Shown here: positions 28,492-39,513 of the stretch, piece by piece
Numbering within the stretch: the first letter of the stretch is position 1
Layout of the letters: each line of letters starts with the position of its first letter
Assembly (NCBI GenBank): GCA_903853895.1
Contig: CAINUX010000106.1
Coordinates: forward strand, 62,001-126,000
DNA: 64,000 nt
Source: an uncultured beta proteobacterium
GTDB lineage: Bacteria; Pseudomonadota; Gammaproteobacteria; Burkholderiales; Burkholderiaceae_C
Reading direction: 5' to 3'
The notes under the pieces: generated by a model
What the model saw: only the letters and a program-made list of their open reading frames with translations
What the model was told of the DNA's origin: nothing
Database searches by the model: none
Program-made: the position numbers and the translations under genes

Positions 28492-29793
28492 TTACTTGTT
28501 GGCTCTTTCGAACTTTTCCAGTTGCTCGTTGCCGCGCTTCATCGCGGTCTCCAGCGCTTCCTGGGGAGTCTTTTTGCCGGACCAGATGGTTTCGGTTTCC
28601 TCGTCGATGATGTTTCTGATCTGTACAAAGTTGCCCAGGCGGATGCCGCGCGACTTGTCGGTGGTCTTGCGAATCATCTGGGTTACGGCCACGTCGGTTC
28701 CGGGCTTCTCTTTGTAGAAGCCCGATTTCTCGGTGAGCTGGTAGGCCGCCATGGTGATGGGCAGGTAGCCGGTGCGCTTATGGCTGGCCGACTGGATCTC
28801 GGTGCTGGAGAGGTACTTGAAGAAGTCCGCCACCCCTTTGTACTCGGCCGGTTTCTTTCCGGACATGACCCACAGGCTGGCGCCGCCGATGACCGTGTTC
28901 TGTGGCGCACCGTCCACATCGGGGTAGTAGGGCAGAGGAGCCAATCCGTAGGCGAATTTGGCGCCTTTGCTGACGTCGGCATAGGAGCCTGACGAGCCCG
29001 TAAACATGGCACATTCGCCAGAAACGAATGAGGGCACGGCAACGCTGGCGCGGCCCTTGTACACAAAGAGCCCTTGCTTGGACATGTTGGCAAGGTTCTC
29101 AAAATGGCGCAGATGCAATGGCGAATTGAAGGCCAGGCGTGTGCTGGTGCCTCCAAATCCGTTGTTCTGGGTGGCAAACAGCGTGTTGTGCCACGTCGAG
29201 AAGCTCTCCAGATGCACCCAGCTCACCCAGCTTGAGGTGTAAGGGCATTTGTGGCCGGATGCCTTCAGTTTGGCCGCTGCCAATGTTACCTCTGGCCAGG
29301 TGCTGGGCGCGCGGTTGGGGTCGAGCCCGGCGGCTTTGAAAGCGTCCTTGTTGTAATAAAAGATAGTGGTCGAGCTGTTGAACGGGAATGACATCATCTC
29401 GCCATTGGGAGCGGTGTAGTAGCCCGACACCGCTGGCACATAGGCCTTGGGTTCAAAGGCAACACCGGCCTGCTTCATCACTTCGCCCACGGGCTTGATC
29501 GCGCCTTTGGCGGCCATCATGGTGGCGGTTCCCACTTCGAACACCTGCAGGATGTGCGGTGCGTTACCGGCGCGGAATGCGGCCATGGCGGAGGTCATGG
29601 ACTCGTCGTAGTTGCCCTTGAAAGTGGGAACGATTTTGAAATCCTTCTGACTCTCGTTGTAGCCCTTTGCCAGATCGTTGACCCATTCATTGAGCCCACC
29701 CGTCATCGAGTGCCACCACTGGACTTCGGTTTGCGCCTGGGCGCTGAAGGAAAGAGCAGTTCCGAGCGCCAATGTGGCGATTTTCAATTTCAT
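28492..29793 (-). CDS. ugpB: sn-Glycerol-3-phosphate-binding periplasmic protein UgpB
   Basis: A 433-residue periplasmic binding protein. The signal peptide [20 protein letters not shown] is cleaved before [10 protein letters not shown]. The motif [21 protein letters not shown] and later [26 protein letters not shown] are typical of UgpB. An AGGAG Shine-Dalgarno lies 6 nt before the ATG at 29793. It is the first gene of the leftward ugp operon. The 215 bp upstream, shared with the divergent DUF3683 gene, contain no hexamers I could assign. A PhoB box was not found by eye. Confidence 0.93.
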   Translation of the reverse strand: MKLKIATLALGTALSFSAQAQTEVQWWHSMTGGLNEWVNDLAKGYNESQKDFKIVPTFKGNYDESMTSAMAAFRAGNAPHILQVFEVGTATMMAAKGAIKPVGEVMKQAGVAFEPKAYVPAVSGYYTAPNGEMMSFPFNSSTTIFYYNKDAFKAAGLDPNRAPSTWPEVTLAAAKLKASGHKCPYTSSWVSWVHLESFSTWHNTLFATQNNGFGGTSTRLAFNSPLHLRHFENLANMSKQGLFVYKGRASVAVPSFVSGECAMFTGSSGSYADVSKGAKFAYGLAPLPYYPDVDGAPQNTVIGGASLWVMSGKKPAEYKGVADFFKYLSSTEIQSASHKRTGYLPITMAAYQLTEKSGFYKEKPGTDVAVTQMIRKTTDKSRGIRLGNFVQIRNIIDEETETIWSGKKTPQEALETAMKRGNEQLEKFERANK

Positions 29794-30008
29794 GGGGACT
29801 CCTGTAAAAAATGCCAGATCGTAGTCAGGCTTTGTGTCAGCGCCATTAAACGTGATCCGGCGTGGTGTGGCGCTTGGTAATTTCCATTAGAGGCGTCGCC
29901 CCAGCCGAGCTTGCCACTCCCGGGGGTAGGTGTTTGCTGCACTGCGGTAACATCTTCCCTCTGCCCCAGCGGCCCCAAAAGCTGCCAAGACCGCCACTGT
30001 ACCGTCCG

Positions 30009-33000
30009 ATGAACGCACCCACTTCGCTCAACCACCTCCTGTCTGCGCCCGGCATCCAGCCGCATGTGCACGAACGCATCCGCGAAATTCCGTACAACTA
30101 CACCTCGTTTTCTGACCGCGAAATCGTGATCCGTTTGCTGGGTGCGCGTGCCTGGGGCCTTCTCAACCAGTTGCGGGGTGAGCGGCGTACCGGCCGTTCG
30201 GCCCGCATGCTGTACGAAGTGCTGGGCGACATCTGGGTGGTGCAGCGCAACCCCTATTTGCAGGACGACCTGCTGGACAACCCCAAACGGCGTGCGCAAC
30301 TGGTAGAAGCCTTGCACCACCGCCTGCAGGAAGTGGAAAAACGCCGTACCCCCCAGGTGGACTCTGAGCGCGACGCTATGGTCGGCGAATTGCTTGCGGC
30401 AGCGAGTGCTGCAGTCGAAGCCTTTGATGCCGCGTCGGTCGAAGTGGGCGTGCTGCGCCGCAAGACCCAGCGCGCGCTAGTCAAGCTGACGGCCAAGGAC
30501 AACATTAAATTTGACGGTCTGTCACGCGTGTCGCACGTGACGGATGCCACTGACTGGCGCGTGGAGTACCCGTTTGTGGTGCTGACACCCGATTCCGAGG
30601 AAGAGATGGCCGGTCTGGTCAAGGGCTGTATCGACCTGGGCCTGACCATCATCCCGCGCGGCGGCGGCACCGGCTATACCGGAGGCGCCATTCCGTTGAC
30701 CTGGAAGTCGGCGGTCATCAACACCGAAAAGCTCGAAGCCATGACCGAGGTGGAGATGCGCACCCTGCCCGGCATGGACCGCGAAGTGGCGACGGTGTGG
30801 ACCGAAGCCGGCGTGGTGACCCAGCGGGTGGCCGATGCGGCCGAGCGCGGTGGCTATGTGTTTGCGGTGGACCCCACGTCCGCGGAGGCCTCCTGCATTG
30901 GTGGCAATATCGCCATGAATGCCGGTGGCAAGAAGGCCGTGCTGTGGGGCACGGCGCTGGACAATCTGGCCAGCTGGCGCATGGTGACACCGCAGGCCGA
31001 ATGGCTCGAAGTGACCCGTATTCACCACAACATGGGCAAGATCCACGACGCCGAGTCGGCGACGTTCGAGCTGCAGTATTTCAAGGCCGATGGCAAGACC
31101 CGGCTGCGCACCGAGCAGCTGGTCATACCCGGCAAGTCCTTCCGCAAGGAAGGTCTGGGCAAGGATGTAACGGACAAGTTCCTGAGTGGCTTGCCCGGCA
31201 TTCAGAAGGAGGGCTGTGATGGCCTGATTACCAGCGCACGATGGGTGGTGCACCAGATGCCGGCCCACACGCGCACGGTGTGCCTGGAGTTTTTTGGCAA
31301 TGCCAAGGACGCGGTGCCCAGCATCGTGGAAATCATCGACTTCATGTTTGCCGAGCAAAAGCGCACAGGCGTGTTGCTCGCTGGCCTGGAGCACCTGGAT
31401 GATCGCTACCTGAAAGCGGTCGGTTATGCCACCAAGAGCAAACGCGGTGGCCTGCCCAAGATGGCGTTGTTTGGCGATATCGCCGGCGATGATGCCGACG
31501 CTGTGGCCCGCGCCACGTCTGAGGTGGTGCGTATTGCCAATTCGCGCAGTGGTGAAGGGTTCGTCGCCATCAGTCCCGAGGCGCGCAAGAAATTCTGGCT
31601 GGACCGCAAGCGAACGGCCGCCATCTCGCGCCACACCAACGCCTTCAAGATCAATGAGGACGTCGTCATTCCGCTGCCCCGCATGGCCGAGTACACCGAC
31701 GGCATCGAGCGCATCAACATTGAACTGAGTCTGCGCAACAAGCTGGCCTTTTGCGATGCCTTGGCCGATTTTTTTGCGGCCGGAAGCTTGCCGTTGGGAA
31801 AAACCGATGACGCCAACGACATTCCAGCGGCCGAGCTGCTGGAAGACCGCGTGGCCCAGGCGCTGACCCTGATTGGGCAGGTGCGCCAGCAGTGGCAGGC
31901 CTGGCTCGACGGCGTGGAAGGCCTGTTCCCGCAGTTGCAGGACCATAGCCTGCGTGCCAGCTGGAAGACCCAGCTGCGCGCGCCGCTGCAGGCCATCTTC
32001 ACCGGTGGCGCGTTCGAAGCCATCCTGGCCGAATGCAACGCCATCCACCAGCGCGTGCTCAAAGGCAGGGTCTGGGTGGCTTTGCACATGCACGCCGGTG
32101 ACGGCAATGTGCACACCAACATTCCCGTCAACAGTGACGACTACGACATGCTGCAGGCCGCCCACGGTGCAGTCAAACGTATCATGGCGCTGGCACGCTC
32201 GCTGGACGGCGTGATCTCGGGTGAGCACGGCATTGGCATCACGAAGCTGGAGTTTCTGACCGACGAAGAGCTGCGTCCCTTCACGGAGTACAAGGCCAAG
32301 GTCGATCCCGAGGGTCGTTTCAACAAGGGCAAACTGCTACGAAATATAGAGCAGAATACGCAGCATGCACGAGGGCTAGAGTCCAATACGGCTCAAGGTT
32401 TCCCGGCGCACGCCGATCTGACCGATGCCTACACGCCATCCTTTGGCCTAATGGGTCACGAGTCGCTGATCATGCAGCAAAGCGACATCGGCGCCATTGC
32501 CGATTCGGTGAAGGACTGCCTGCGCTGCGGCAAGTGCAAGCCGGTGTGCGCCACCCATGTGCCGCGCGCCAACCTGCTGTACAGCCCACGCAACAAGATT
32601 CTGGCGACGTCCCTGCTGGTGGAAGCCTTCCTGTACGAAGAGCAGACGCGCCGGGGCATCAGCATCAAGCACTGGGAAGAGTTTGAAGACGTGGCCGACC
32701 ATTGCACGGTCTGCCACAAGTGCCTGTCGCCCTGCCCGGTGAAGATTGATTTTGGCGACGTGACTATGAACATGCGCAACCTGTTGCGCAAGATGGGCAA
32801 GAAATCCTGGCGCCCGGCGGCGGAGTTCCAGGCCTGGTTTATTGGAACCGCCAGCCCCAACGCCATTGCGATTGCCCGGACCGCCACGCGCCTGAGCTTC
32901 AAAGCACAGCGTCTGGGCAACCGGGTGCTCAAGGTGCTGGCCCGTAAGCAAACACAAGCCCCGCCTGCCACGGTTGGAACGGCATCGGTCAAAGAGCAGG

Positions 33001-33929
33001 TGGTTCACTTCATCAACAAGAAAATGCCAGGGAACCTGCCCAAGCGCTCGGCCCGTGCGTTGCTCGATATTGAAGACAAAGACTACGTGCCCATCATTCG
33101 CAACCCGAAAACCACGACCTCTGAGACGGAGGCCGTGTTCTATTTCCCCGGTTGCGGTTCTGAGCGACTATTCAGCCAGGTGGGTCTGGCGACGCAGGCC
33201 ATGCTCTGGCACGCGGGCGTGCAAACCGTGTTGCCACCGGGCTACCTTTGCTGCGGCTATCCGCAGCGCGGCTCGGGGCAGTTTGACAAGGCCGAAAAAA
33301 TCATCACCGACAACCGGGTACTGTTCCATCGTGTGGCCAATACGCTGAACTACCTGGACATCAAGACCGTGGTGGTGAGCTGCGGAACCTGCTATGACCA
33401 GCTGCAGGGTTACGAGTTCGACAAGATCTTTCCGGGGTGCCGCATCATCGACATCCACGAGTATTTGCTGGAGAAAAACATCACTTTGCCGTCCGGACAA
33501 GGGGGGTTCCTGTACCACGAACCGTGTCACAGCCCACTGAAGCTGCAGGAGCCGATGAAGACCGTGCGGGCCCTGGTTGGCGACAACGTGGTCGAGAGCA
33601 AACGTTGCTGCGGGGAGAGTGGCGGTTTGGCGTCGTCGCGTCCTGATGTGTCGACCCAGATCCGCTTTCGCAAGGAAGAGGAAATTCGCAAGGGCGAAGC
33701 TGCTCTGCGCCAAGCCGGCACGGTGCAGGCCGAGCAGAACGTCAAGATTCTGACCTCTTGCCCGAGTTGCCTGATGGGCCTGAACCGTTACCAGGACGAT
33801 TTGAAATCAGGCCTGCTGGAAGCGGACTACATCGTCGTCGAGATGGCCAATCAGATTCTGGGCGCCGACTGGTTGCCGCAATACGTCCAGACGGCCAACG
33901 CGGGCGGCATCGAACGGGTGTTGGTATAA
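30009..33929 (+). CDS. DUF3683 FAD-linked oxidase / Fe-S / CCG fusion oxidoreductase
   Basis: A very large (1306-residue) protein. An N-terminal DUF3683 region (1-180) precedes an FAD-binding oxidase domain of the GlcD / D-lactate dehydrogenase type, with [17 protein letters not shown] (near 215) and [13 protein letters not shown] (near 740). Two [4Fe-4S] motifs follow: [11 protein letters not shown] (from residue 837) and [12 protein letters not shown] (from 899). Two CCG-type cysteine-rich domains come next ([21 protein letters not shown], then HEPCHS and CCGESGG). It combines in one chain what GlcD, GlcE and GlcF do separately, so a flavin 2-hydroxyacid dehydrogenase feeding quinone is likely. 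The substrate is not known. ATG 30009 is chosen. A 47-bp element encodes residues 776-792 in the linker. Confidence 0.9.
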   Translation: MNAPTSLNHLLSAPGIQPHVHERIREIPYNYTSFSDREIVIRLLGARAWGLLNQLRGERRTGRSARMLYEVLGDIWVVQRNPYLQDDLLDNPKRRAQLVEALHHRLQEVEKRRTPQVDSERDAMVGELLAAASAAVEAFDAASVEVGVLRRKTQRALVKLTAKDNIKFDGLSRVSHVTDATDWRVEYPFVVLTPDSEEEMAGLVKGCIDLGLTIIPRGGGTGYTGGAIPLTWKSAVINTEKLEAMTEVEMRTLPGMDREVATVWTEAGVVTQRVADAAERGGYVFAVDPTSAEASCIGGNIAMNAGGKKAVLWGTALDNLASWRMVTPQAEWLEVTRIHHNMGKIHDAESATFELQYFKADGKTRLRTEQLVIPGKSFRKEGLGKDVTDKFLSGLPGIQKEGCDGLITSARWVVHQMPAHTRTVCLEFFGNAKDAVPSIVEIIDFMFAEQKRTGVLLAGLEHLDDRYLKAVGYATKSKRGGLPKMALFGDIAGDDADAVARATSEVVRIANSRSGEGFVAISPEARKKFWLDRKRTAAISRHTNAFKINEDVVIPLPRMAEYTDGIERINIELSLRNKLAFCDALADFFAAGSLPLGKTDDANDIPAAELLEDRVAQALTLIGQVRQQWQAWLDGVEGLFPQLQDHSLRASWKTQLRAPLQAIFTGGAFEAILAECNAIHQRVLKGRVWVALHMHAGDGNVHTNIPVNSDDYDMLQAAHGAVKRIMALARSLDGVISGEHGIGITKLEFLTDEELRPFTEYKAKVDPEGRFNKGKLLRNIEQNTQHARGLESNTAQGFPAHADLTDAYTPSFGLMGHESLIMQQSDIGAIADSVKDCLRCGKCKPVCATHVPRANLLYSPRNKILATSLLVEAFLYEEQTRRGISIKHWEEFEDVADHCTVCHKCLSPCPVKIDFGDVTMNMRNLLRKMGKKSWRPAAEFQAWFIGTASPNAIAIARTATRLSFKAQRLGNRVLKVLARKQTQAPPATVGTASVKEQVVHFINKKMPGNLPKRSARALLDIEDKDYVPIIRNPKTTTSETEAVFYFPGCGSERLFSQVGLATQAMLWHAGVQTVLPPGYLCCGYPQRGSGQFDKAEKIITDNRVLFHRVANTLNYLDIKTVVVSCGTCYDQLQGYEFDKIFPGCRIIDIHEYLLEKNITLPSGQGGFLYHEPCHSPLKLQEPMKTVRALVGDNVVESKRCCGESGGLASSRPDVSTQIRFRKEEEIRKGEAALRQAGTVQAEQNVKILTSCPSCLMGLNRYQDDLKSGLLEADYIVVEMANQILGADWLPQYVQTANAGGIERVLV
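32336..32382 (+). repeat. Dispersed 47-bp element, copy 7 (inside DUF3683 gene)
   Basis: Diverged left arm GCTAC-N7-AGAGC (32336-32352), a 17-nt spacer with CGCA, and tail CGAGGGCTAGAGT (32370-32382). It is translated in the forward frame within the linker between the FAD domain and the first Fe-S motif. Confidence 0.75.
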
Positions 33930-34046
33930 GCCGACGGGGGGCAAAAGTGCCTCCCCTGTTGTGGGGTGTCTGTGCGAAAATCGGATGGGCGTCCAGGGAC
34001 GCTTTGGCCTATCAGTCCACTATTCACCTATCCGGGATATCCACTC

Positions 34047-34460
34047 ATGGCAGGTTTGAAAACAGGCGCTCCAACGCCACAGGCGCTAACCGTCCACAGC
34101 CAGTCACGGGTGCTGGAGGTGACGTTTTCGGATGGTGCACTTTTTCGACTGCCGTTTGAGTTGATGCGGGTCTATTCCCCATCGGCCGAGGTGCAGGGGC
34201 ATGGTCCCGGACAGGAGGTCCTGCAGACCGGCAAGCGGGATGTGCAGTTGGACGCGCTGGATCCGGTTGGGAACTATGCCGTACAGCCCCGTTTTTCCGA
34301 CGGCCATGACACCGGGATTTTTTCCTGGGATTACCTGTATTTTTTGGGTGCCGAGCAGGAGCGCCTGTGGCAGGATTACCTGGACCGCCTCCAGGCAGCC
34401 AGCGTAGACCGCGATACCCCGATGGCGCCCAAATCCGGTAGCAGTTGCGCCAGCCACTAA
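34047..34460 (+). CDS. DUF971 family protein
   Basis: A 137-residue protein with a DUF971 (gamma-butyrobetaine hydroxylase N-terminal-like) fold. Recognisable parts are SRVLEVTFSDGALFRLPFELMRVYSPSAEVQGHG, GNYAVQPRFSDGHDTGIFSWDYLYFLG and the terminal YLDRLQ. The ATG at 34047 is chosen; the upstream open frame adds 27 residues without family support. It lies 48 nt before ubiE and probably belongs to the ubi cluster, a common arrangement in Burkholderiales. Its biochemical role is not established. Confidence 0.88.
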   Translation: MAGLKTGAPTPQALTVHSQSRVLEVTFSDGALFRLPFELMRVYSPSAEVQGHGPGQEVLQTGKRDVQLDALDPVGNYAVQPRFSDGHDTGIFSWDYLYFLGAEQERLWQDYLDRLQAASVDRDTPMAPKSGSSCASH

Positions 34461-34508
34461 CGATAAGTCAGTGAGCCGTGATGCGCGAAATCTTTCTGTT
34501 CTTCTAGT

Positions 34509-35240
34509 ATGACCACCACACATTTTGGATTCAAGTCCGTAGACGAGGCTGAAAAGGCCGGCCATGTCCGGGGCGTGTTTGACTCGGTTGCGCCCAAATA
34601 TGACCTGATGAACGACCTCATGTCTATGGGCCTGCACCGAGCCTGGAAGGCTTATACCGTCATGGTGGCCAACCTGCACCCGGGCGACAAGGCACTGGAC
34701 ATTGCCGGCGGCACCGGGGACCTTGCTCTGGCGTTTTCCAAGCAAGTGGGGAGCGCCGGGCAGGTCGTGCATACCGACATCAACGAAGCCATGCTGTGCA
34801 CCGGGCGCAACCGGCTGCTGGATGCGGGCGTTGCCTTACCAACACTGGTGTGCGATGCGGAGAAATTGCCGTTTGGTGACAATTATTTCGATGTTGTGAG
34901 CGTGGCCTTTGGCTTGCGTAACATGACGCACAAGGATGTGGCGCTGGCCGAGATGAACCGCGTGCTGAAGCCGGGCGGCAAGTTGCTGGTCCTGGAGTTT
35001 TCCAAAGTCGCGGCGCCGCTGGAGAAGATTTACGACTGGTATTCCTTCAAGGTATTGCCAAAATTGGGAAAGCTGGTCGCGGGTGATGATTCCAGTTACC
35101 AGTATTTGGCGGAGTCCATTCGCATGCATCCCGGGCAGGCCGAACTCAAAGCCATGATGCACAAAGGGGGTTTCGGTCATGTGGACTATCACAACCTGAC
35201 GGGCGGAGTAGTGGCATTGCATGTTGGAATCAAGTGCTGA
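34509..35240 (+). CDS. ubiE: Ubiquinone/menaquinone C-methyltransferase UbiE
   Basis: A 243-residue SAM-dependent methyltransferase acting on the quinone ring in ubiquinone synthesis. The UbiE start [34 protein letters not shown] is intact, as are the SAM motif [15 protein letters not shown] and the second family signature [16 protein letters not shown]. It opens the run ubiE-Tim44-ubiJ-ubiB, which encodes ring modification and accessory factors. Confidence 0.96.
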   Translation: MTTTHFGFKSVDEAEKAGHVRGVFDSVAPKYDLMNDLMSMGLHRAWKAYTVMVANLHPGDKALDIAGGTGDLALAFSKQVGSAGQVVHTDINEAMLCTGRNRLLDAGVALPTLVCDAEKLPFGDNYFDVVSVAFGLRNMTHKDVALAEMNRVLKPGGKLLVLEFSKVAAPLEKIYDWYSFKVLPKLGKLVAGDDSSYQYLAESIRMHPGQAELKAMMHKGGFGHVDYHNLTGGVVALHVGIKC

Positions 35241-35292
35241 GGCTTGAGAAATACGAAAACCGCCTTAGATAACGAGTTCCTTTGGAGTCATC

Positions 35293-36264
35293 ATGAAAAT
35301 TTGGACAGTATTGCTGGTTATGGCGCTCGGCCTTTCGAGCATTAATGCCGAGGCCGCCAAACGGCTGGGCGGTGGCAAGTCGGTTGGAAAGCAATCTTCC
35401 AACGTGACCCAGCGTGACGCTGCGCCAGCAACCCCTGGAGCACCTAGCCAGAATGTGGCCAATGCAGCGCCCAAACCCGCTCCTGCTGCAGCGCCCACTG
35501 CCGCCAAGCGGCCGTGGGGTGCCATGCTGGGCGGCTTGGCCGCCGGTCTTGGTCTGGCATGGCTCGCCAGTTCACTGGGCATGGGGGAGGGCATGGGACA
35601 AATCCTGATGTACGCATTGTTGGCGATGGTGGTTGTGATGGGGATTGGCTGGTTTATGCGTCGGCGTGCCGCGTCTGTTGCACCCCAGAGCGCACCGTTC
35701 GCGTTTCAGGGGGCTGGCAATGTGCCAGTTGTGGACGCAAAACCCTACCGCCCTGAAAATGTCGGCAATGATGCTTCTGCGCGCCCCTGGGAGCGTACCA
35801 GCATGGCTTTTCAGGCACCGGTCGCTGGATCAGGTTCCATGATCGGGTCCGCGCTCACCGGTTCACAAAACTGGGGTGTGCCGGCCGGATTTGACGCCGA
35901 AGGCTTCCTGAGTGCCGCCAAGGCCAACTTCATCACTCTGCAGGTCGCTTGGGACAAGTCTGATATACCGGCACTGCGCGCCATGATGACCGACACCATG
36001 CTGGGCGAGATCCAGGCGCAATTGGCTGAGCGGGAGTCCCATCCAGCGGGTAGCCCCAATCGCACCGATGTCGTGATGTTGGAGGCCCGCCTCCTGGGTA
36101 TCGAAGAAACGCCCGCCGAGTACCTGGCCAGTGTGGAGTTTTCCGGCATGATCCGGGAGGAACCATCGGCTGGACCCAGTCCTTTCCGCGAGGTCTGGAA
36201 CATGAGCAAACCCGTTGATGGCAGCAGGGGCTGGCTGGTTGCCGGTGTGCAGGCCCTGCAATAG
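35293..36264 (+). CDS. Tim44-like domain membrane protein
   Basis: A 323-residue exported or membrane protein. The N-terminal signal (MKIWTVLLVMALGLSSINAEA) is followed by a Pro/Ala-rich segment (about 35-75). Two membrane segments follow, WGAMLGGLAAGLGLAWLASS and ILMYALLAMVVVMGIGWFM, and then a C-terminal Tim44-like domain (about 190-320), beginning GFDAEGFLSAAKANFITLQ. It sits between ubiE and ubiJ, as in many Burkholderiales. Role unknown; a part in organising the ubi enzymes is only a guess from position. Confidence 0.88.
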   Translation: MKIWTVLLVMALGLSSINAEAAKRLGGGKSVGKQSSNVTQRDAAPATPGAPSQNVANAAPKPAPAAAPTAAKRPWGAMLGGLAAGLGLAWLASSLGMGEGMGQILMYALLAMVVVMGIGWFMRRRAASVAPQSAPFAFQGAGNVPVVDAKPYRPENVGNDASARPWERTSMAFQAPVAGSGSMIGSALTGSQNWGVPAGFDAEGFLSAAKANFITLQVAWDKSDIPALRAMMTDTMLGEIQAQLAERESHPAGSPNRTDVVMLEARLLGIEETPAEYLASVEFSGMIREEPSAGPSPFREVWNMSKPVDGSRGWLVAGVQALQ

Positions 36265-36300
36265 AAGAGGGCGATTCTTTTCGCTGGGATAATGGGGACT

Positions 36301-36849
36301 ATGGCAACACAGTCCCCTTTTTCATTTTTGGAGAGCATTCTCCAGAACTTCAACCTTCCCCTGACACCACCTGCGTGGGCCGTCGACGAGACGCACCGGC
36401 GCATCGTGTTGCTGCTCAATCACGTCCTGATGCAGGAACCCCAGGCCATGGAGCGGCTGGGCCGAAACAGGGGCCGCACGGTTCGTGTGCAATGGCGCAA
36501 CATGACCTTCAAAGTTCTGGTAACGCCAGCCGGTCTGCTCGATGTCGCTCCCGCTGAATCTGCGGTGGACCTTGCTCTGGTGATTACTGAGGAATCTCCG
36601 CTGGCGATTGCCCAGGAATTGATGCAGGGCGGCAAGCCGGCCGTGCGCATCGAAGGCGATGTGCAGCTTGCAGCAGAGGTGAGTTGGCTGATAGACAACG
36701 TTCGGTGGGATATGGAAGAAGATCTCGCCCGGCTGCTGGGTGACGCGCCCGCACATGCCATGGTGCAGGCCGTGGGTGTGATGGCACAGGCGGTACAGCA
36801 GTTTGTCGGCCGTGGCGGCCGAAATGGTTCAGACGGAACAACTGCATGA
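36301..36849 (+). CDS. ubiJ: Ubiquinone biosynthesis accessory factor UbiJ (SCP2 domain)
   Basis: A protein of 182 residues with an SCP2 lipid-binding domain in the middle ([30 protein letters not shown]... [21 protein letters not shown]), matching UbiJ, which with UbiK presents hydrophobic intermediates to the Ubi enzymes. The ATG at 36301 is used; another in-frame ATG three codons earlier (36292) is possible. The stop overlaps the ubiB start as ATGA, and the ubiE/ubiJ/ubiB grouping supports the call. Confidence 0.87.
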   Translation: MATQSPFSFLESILQNFNLPLTPPAWAVDETHRRIVLLLNHVLMQEPQAMERLGRNRGRTVRVQWRNMTFKVLVTPAGLLDVAPAESAVDLALVITEESPLAIAQELMQGGKPAVRIEGDVQLAAEVSWLIDNVRWDMEEDLARLLGDAPAHAMVQAVGVMAQAVQQFVGRGGRNGSDGTTA

Positions 36850-38411
36850 GGCGCCTTTACCGCGGTTTTTTCATCGCCTGGGTTGTCTTTCGCTTTGGAC
36901 TTGACGAACTGGTCCTGAGCAGTTTCGAGAATCCCTGGCTGCAGCGTCTGGCGCGGCTCTTGACTATCGGCCGCACGCTGTCCGCCCCCCGTGGGCAACG
37001 CCTGCGGGAAGCGCTAGAGCGGTTGGGGCCGATTTTTGTGAAGTTCGGTCAGGTGTTGTCGACCCGCCGCGATCTGTTGCCTTTGGACATTGCAGATGAG
37101 TTGGCAAAGTTGCAGGACCAGGTTCCGCCGTTTGAGTCTGCGGTGGCGGTGGCCACGATAGAGCGTGCATTGCGCAAGCCGCTCAGCGAGATTTTTGTGT
37201 CTTTCGAGCAGCAGCCGGTGGCCAGTGCGTCCATTGCCCAAGTGCACTTTGCTGTGCTGCGGGACCGCAAGGGTCAGCACCGCGAAGTAGCGGTCAAGGT
37301 TTTGCGTCCGGGCATGCATGCCGCTATTGAGAAGGACTTGCGGCTGCTGCGCATGATGGCCTCCTGGGTGGAAAAACTGTCGGCTGATGGCAAGCGCCTG
37401 CGTCCTCGCGAAGTGGTAGCCGAGTTTGACAAACATTTGCACGATGAACTGGATCTGGTGCGAGAAGCCGCCAGTGCTGCACAGTTGCGACGCAACATGG
37501 AAGATCTACAGCTCGTCATGGTTCCCGAAGTCATGTGGGACTATTGCACCACCGATGTGATGGTGATGGAGCGCATGTATGGGGTTCCGGTCAGCCAGGT
37601 CGACCGGCTGCGGGAAGCGGGGGTGGACATCCCCAAGCTGGCGCGCGACGGCGTGACCATTTTCTTTACACAAGTGTTTCGCGATGGCTTCTTTCATGCT
37701 GACATGCACCCCGGCAATATCCAGGTCAGCATTGATCCGAAAACCTTTGGCCGCTACATTTCGCTCGATTTCGGCATCGTCGGCACCCTGACCGAGTCCG
37801 ACAAGGACTATCTGGCGCAAAACTTCACTGCCTTTTTCCGGCGCGACTACAAACGTGTGGCGGAGCTGCATATCGAGTCTGGCTGGGTGCCCCCCACGAC
37901 GCGCGTCGACGAGCTGGAAGCTGGCATTCGCGCGGTGTGCGAGCCGTATTTTGACCGGCCCCTCAGTGAAATCTCGCTGGGTATGCTGCTGATGCGGCTG
38001 TTTCAAACCTCCCGACGGTTCCAGGTGGAGATTCAGCCCCAGCTGGTCTTGTTGCAGAAGACCTTGCTGAATATTGAAGGTCTCGGGCGCGAGTTGGACC
38101 CCAATCTCGACCTGTGGGCTACGGCAAAGCCCTTTCTGGAGCAATGGATGCTGGGACAGGTAGGCCCCCAGAAGCTGATGGACCAGCTCAAGGCCCAGGC
38201 GCCACATTACTCCAAGTTGCTACCGGAACTGCCCCAGCTACTGCACAGTTTTTTGCGTCGCAGTGGAGCCGATACGTCACAGGCGATTGCGGCATTGTTG
38301 GTGGAGCAGCGACGCACCAACCGCCTGCTGCAGGGGCTGATCTACACGGGCCTTGGCTTTGCGCTGGGCATGATCGTGATGCAATTGGTGATCCGGATTC
38401 GGCTTCTGTGA
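36846..38411 (+). CDS. ubiB: Ubiquinone biosynthesis protein UbiB (ABC1/ADCK kinase-like)
   Basis: A 521-residue atypical kinase needed for ubiquinone synthesis. The KxGQ motif is [16 protein letters not shown] (near residue 60), the Ala-rich nucleotide loop is [10 protein letters not shown], and the catalytic region has [11 protein letters not shown] and LDFGIVG. A C-terminal hydrophobic anchor is formed by [23 protein letters not shown]. The start overlaps ubiJ by 4 nt. Full length. Confidence 0.96.
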   Translation: MRRLYRGFFIAWVVFRFGLDELVLSSFENPWLQRLARLLTIGRTLSAPRGQRLREALERLGPIFVKFGQVLSTRRDLLPLDIADELAKLQDQVPPFESAVAVATIERALRKPLSEIFVSFEQQPVASASIAQVHFAVLRDRKGQHREVAVKVLRPGMHAAIEKDLRLLRMMASWVEKLSADGKRLRPREVVAEFDKHLHDELDLVREAASAAQLRRNMEDLQLVMVPEVMWDYCTTDVMVMERMYGVPVSQVDRLREAGVDIPKLARDGVTIFFTQVFRDGFFHADMHPGNIQVSIDPKTFGRYISLDFGIVGTLTESDKDYLAQNFTAFFRRDYKRVAELHIESGWVPPTTRVDELEAGIRAVCEPYFDRPLSEISLGMLLMRLFQTSRRFQVEIQPQLVLLQKTLLNIEGLGRELDPNLDLWATAKPFLEQWMLGQVGPQKLMDQLKAQAPHYSKLLPELPQLLHSFLRRSGADTSQAIAALLVEQRRTNRLLQGLIYTGLGFALGMIVMQLVIRIRLL

Positions 38412-38426
38412 CCAGCGCCTTATAAT
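38398..38426 (+). promoter_or_regulatory. Candidate promoter for fmdB-DUF502
   Basis: A perfect TATAAT (38421-38426) lies just after the ubiB stop and 38 nt before the FmdB-like ATG. The -35 position at 17-nt spacing reads TTCGGC, which is poor, so the call rests on the -10 alone. Confidence 0.3.
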
Positions 38427-38463
38427 TGAAGGCTTTGCAACCCGAAGTCAGAGCTTTACATTC

Positions 38464-38781
38464 ATGCCAATTTACGCCTACAAATGCGAGTCCTGCGGGT
38501 TTGCCAAGGACGTATTGCAGAAAATGTCCGACGCACCGTTGGATACCTGTCCAAATTGTTCCCAGCCGACCTTCAAAAAGCAGCTCACCGCGGCTGGCTT
38601 TCAGTTGAAAGGGTCCGGCTGGTATGCCACTGATTTCAAAGGCGCAGGCACTGCGCCGGCGACTGCGGTTGCACCCTCAGATGGTGGCGCGGCCACGACT
38701 GCAGCAGCCACCGAGCCAGCAGCGCCCAAAGCAGATGCTGCACCGGCGTCAGGCCCTGCGCCCGCCGCGTCGGGCAGCTGA
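38464..38781 (+). CDS. FmdB-family zinc-ribbon protein
   Basis: A 105-residue protein. It starts MPIYAYKCESCGFAKDVLQKMSD, the signature of the FmdB regulatory family, with CESC and CPNC making a zinc ribbon. LKGSGWYATDFK follows, then a low-complexity Ala/Pro/Thr tail (about 65-105). The tail is typical of betaproteobacterial members. FmdB was named in methylotrophs, but the family's function is not established. It lies 29 nt before the DUF502 gene, and the pair precedes aspS as in most Burkholderiales. Confidence 0.9.
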   Translation: MPIYAYKCESCGFAKDVLQKMSDAPLDTCPNCSQPTFKKQLTAAGFQLKGSGWYATDFKGAGTAPATAVAPSDGGAATTAAATEPAAPKADAAPASGPAPAASGS

Positions 38782-38810
38782 TTTTGTCTTTTACTAAGCC
38801 AGGGGTTTCC

Positions 38811-39467
38811 GTGCCGTTCAAAAAATACATGCTGACGGGATTGATGGTGTGGCTGCCGCTGGCAATCACCATCTGGGTACTGTCCTGGCTGGTCGGTTCG
38901 CTGGACGGTGTGCTCGGTAGCGTGTTGTCAGGTTTGGCCGCCGTGACACCGGACAGCCTGGCACCCTTGATTGGACGCCTGCGCACCATTCCAGGTCTGG
39001 GGGTATTGCTGGTAGCCGCCTTCATGTTCGTGACAGGAGCCTTGGTCTCCAATGTTGCGGGGCGCTGGTGGCTCAAGCAATGGGACCGCCTGTTCACCAC
39101 CATCCCCATCGTCAAATCTATCTACAACAGTGTCAAAAAGGTGTCGGACACGCTGTTTTCCAGCAATGGAAACGCATTCCGCACGGCGCTGCTGATTCAG
39201 TACCCCCGCGCAGGGAGTTGGACCATTGCGTTCCAGACCGGCACACCGTCCGGAGAGGTTGCCTCTCACCTGGGTGCCGACTTCGTCAGTGTCTATGTGC
39301 CGACCACGCCCAATCCGACCAGTGGTTTTTTCCTGATGCTGCCCCGCTCGGACGTGATCGAGTTGGACATGAGTGTGGATCAGGCCCTGACCTATGTGAT
39401 TTCCATGGGATCGGTTCCTCCGCATGCGCATGTGCCGCCTTCGGCACTGCAACACAAATCTTCTTAA
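38811..39467 (+). CDS. DUF502 membrane protein
   Basis: A 218-residue protein with two membrane segments (YMLTGLMVWLPLAITIWVLSWL and GVLLVAAFMFVTGALVSNVAG). The conserved DUF502 segment LFTTIPIVKSIYNSVKKVSDTL follows, then a soluble beta-rich part with GFFLMLPRSDVIELDMSVDQAL. The GTG at 38811 is chosen for its AGGGG Shine-Dalgarno and family start (PFKKYMLTGL); a TTG at 38784 would add nine residues. Function unknown. Confidence 0.88.
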   Translation: MPFKKYMLTGLMVWLPLAITIWVLSWLVGSLDGVLGSVLSGLAAVTPDSLAPLIGRLRTIPGLGVLLVAAFMFVTGALVSNVAGRWWLKQWDRLFTTIPIVKSIYNSVKKVSDTLFSSNGNAFRTALLIQYPRAGSWTIAFQTGTPSGEVASHLGADFVSVYVPTTPNPTSGFFLMLPRSDVIELDMSVDQALTYVISMGSVPPHAHVPPSALQHKSS

Positions 39468-39478
39468 TTTACGAAACC

Positions 39479-39498
39479 CGCTACCGAAAACGGTAGCG
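39479..39498. other. Perfect hairpin in the aspS leader
   Basis: An 8-bp perfect stem CGCTACCG / CGGTAGCG with an AAAA loop, 16 nt before the aspS ATG. It lacks a T run, so it may be a decayed terminator of the DUF502 gene or a leader structure of aspS. The decamer CGGTAGCGCC recurs in the terminator after aspS. Confidence 0.5.
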
Positions 39499-39513
39499 CC
39501 TTGAAAGACAGCT

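Noticed and set aside
30522-32228. A 568-codon open frame antisense to the DUF3683 gene
   Set aside because: It is the usual antisense shadow of a GC-rich gene; the translation has no domain, and the sense strand carries clear FAD and Fe-S motifs.
39479-39498. The hairpin before aspS as an intrinsic terminator
   Set aside because: The stem is perfect but is followed by CCTTGAAAG with no T run on the plus strand.
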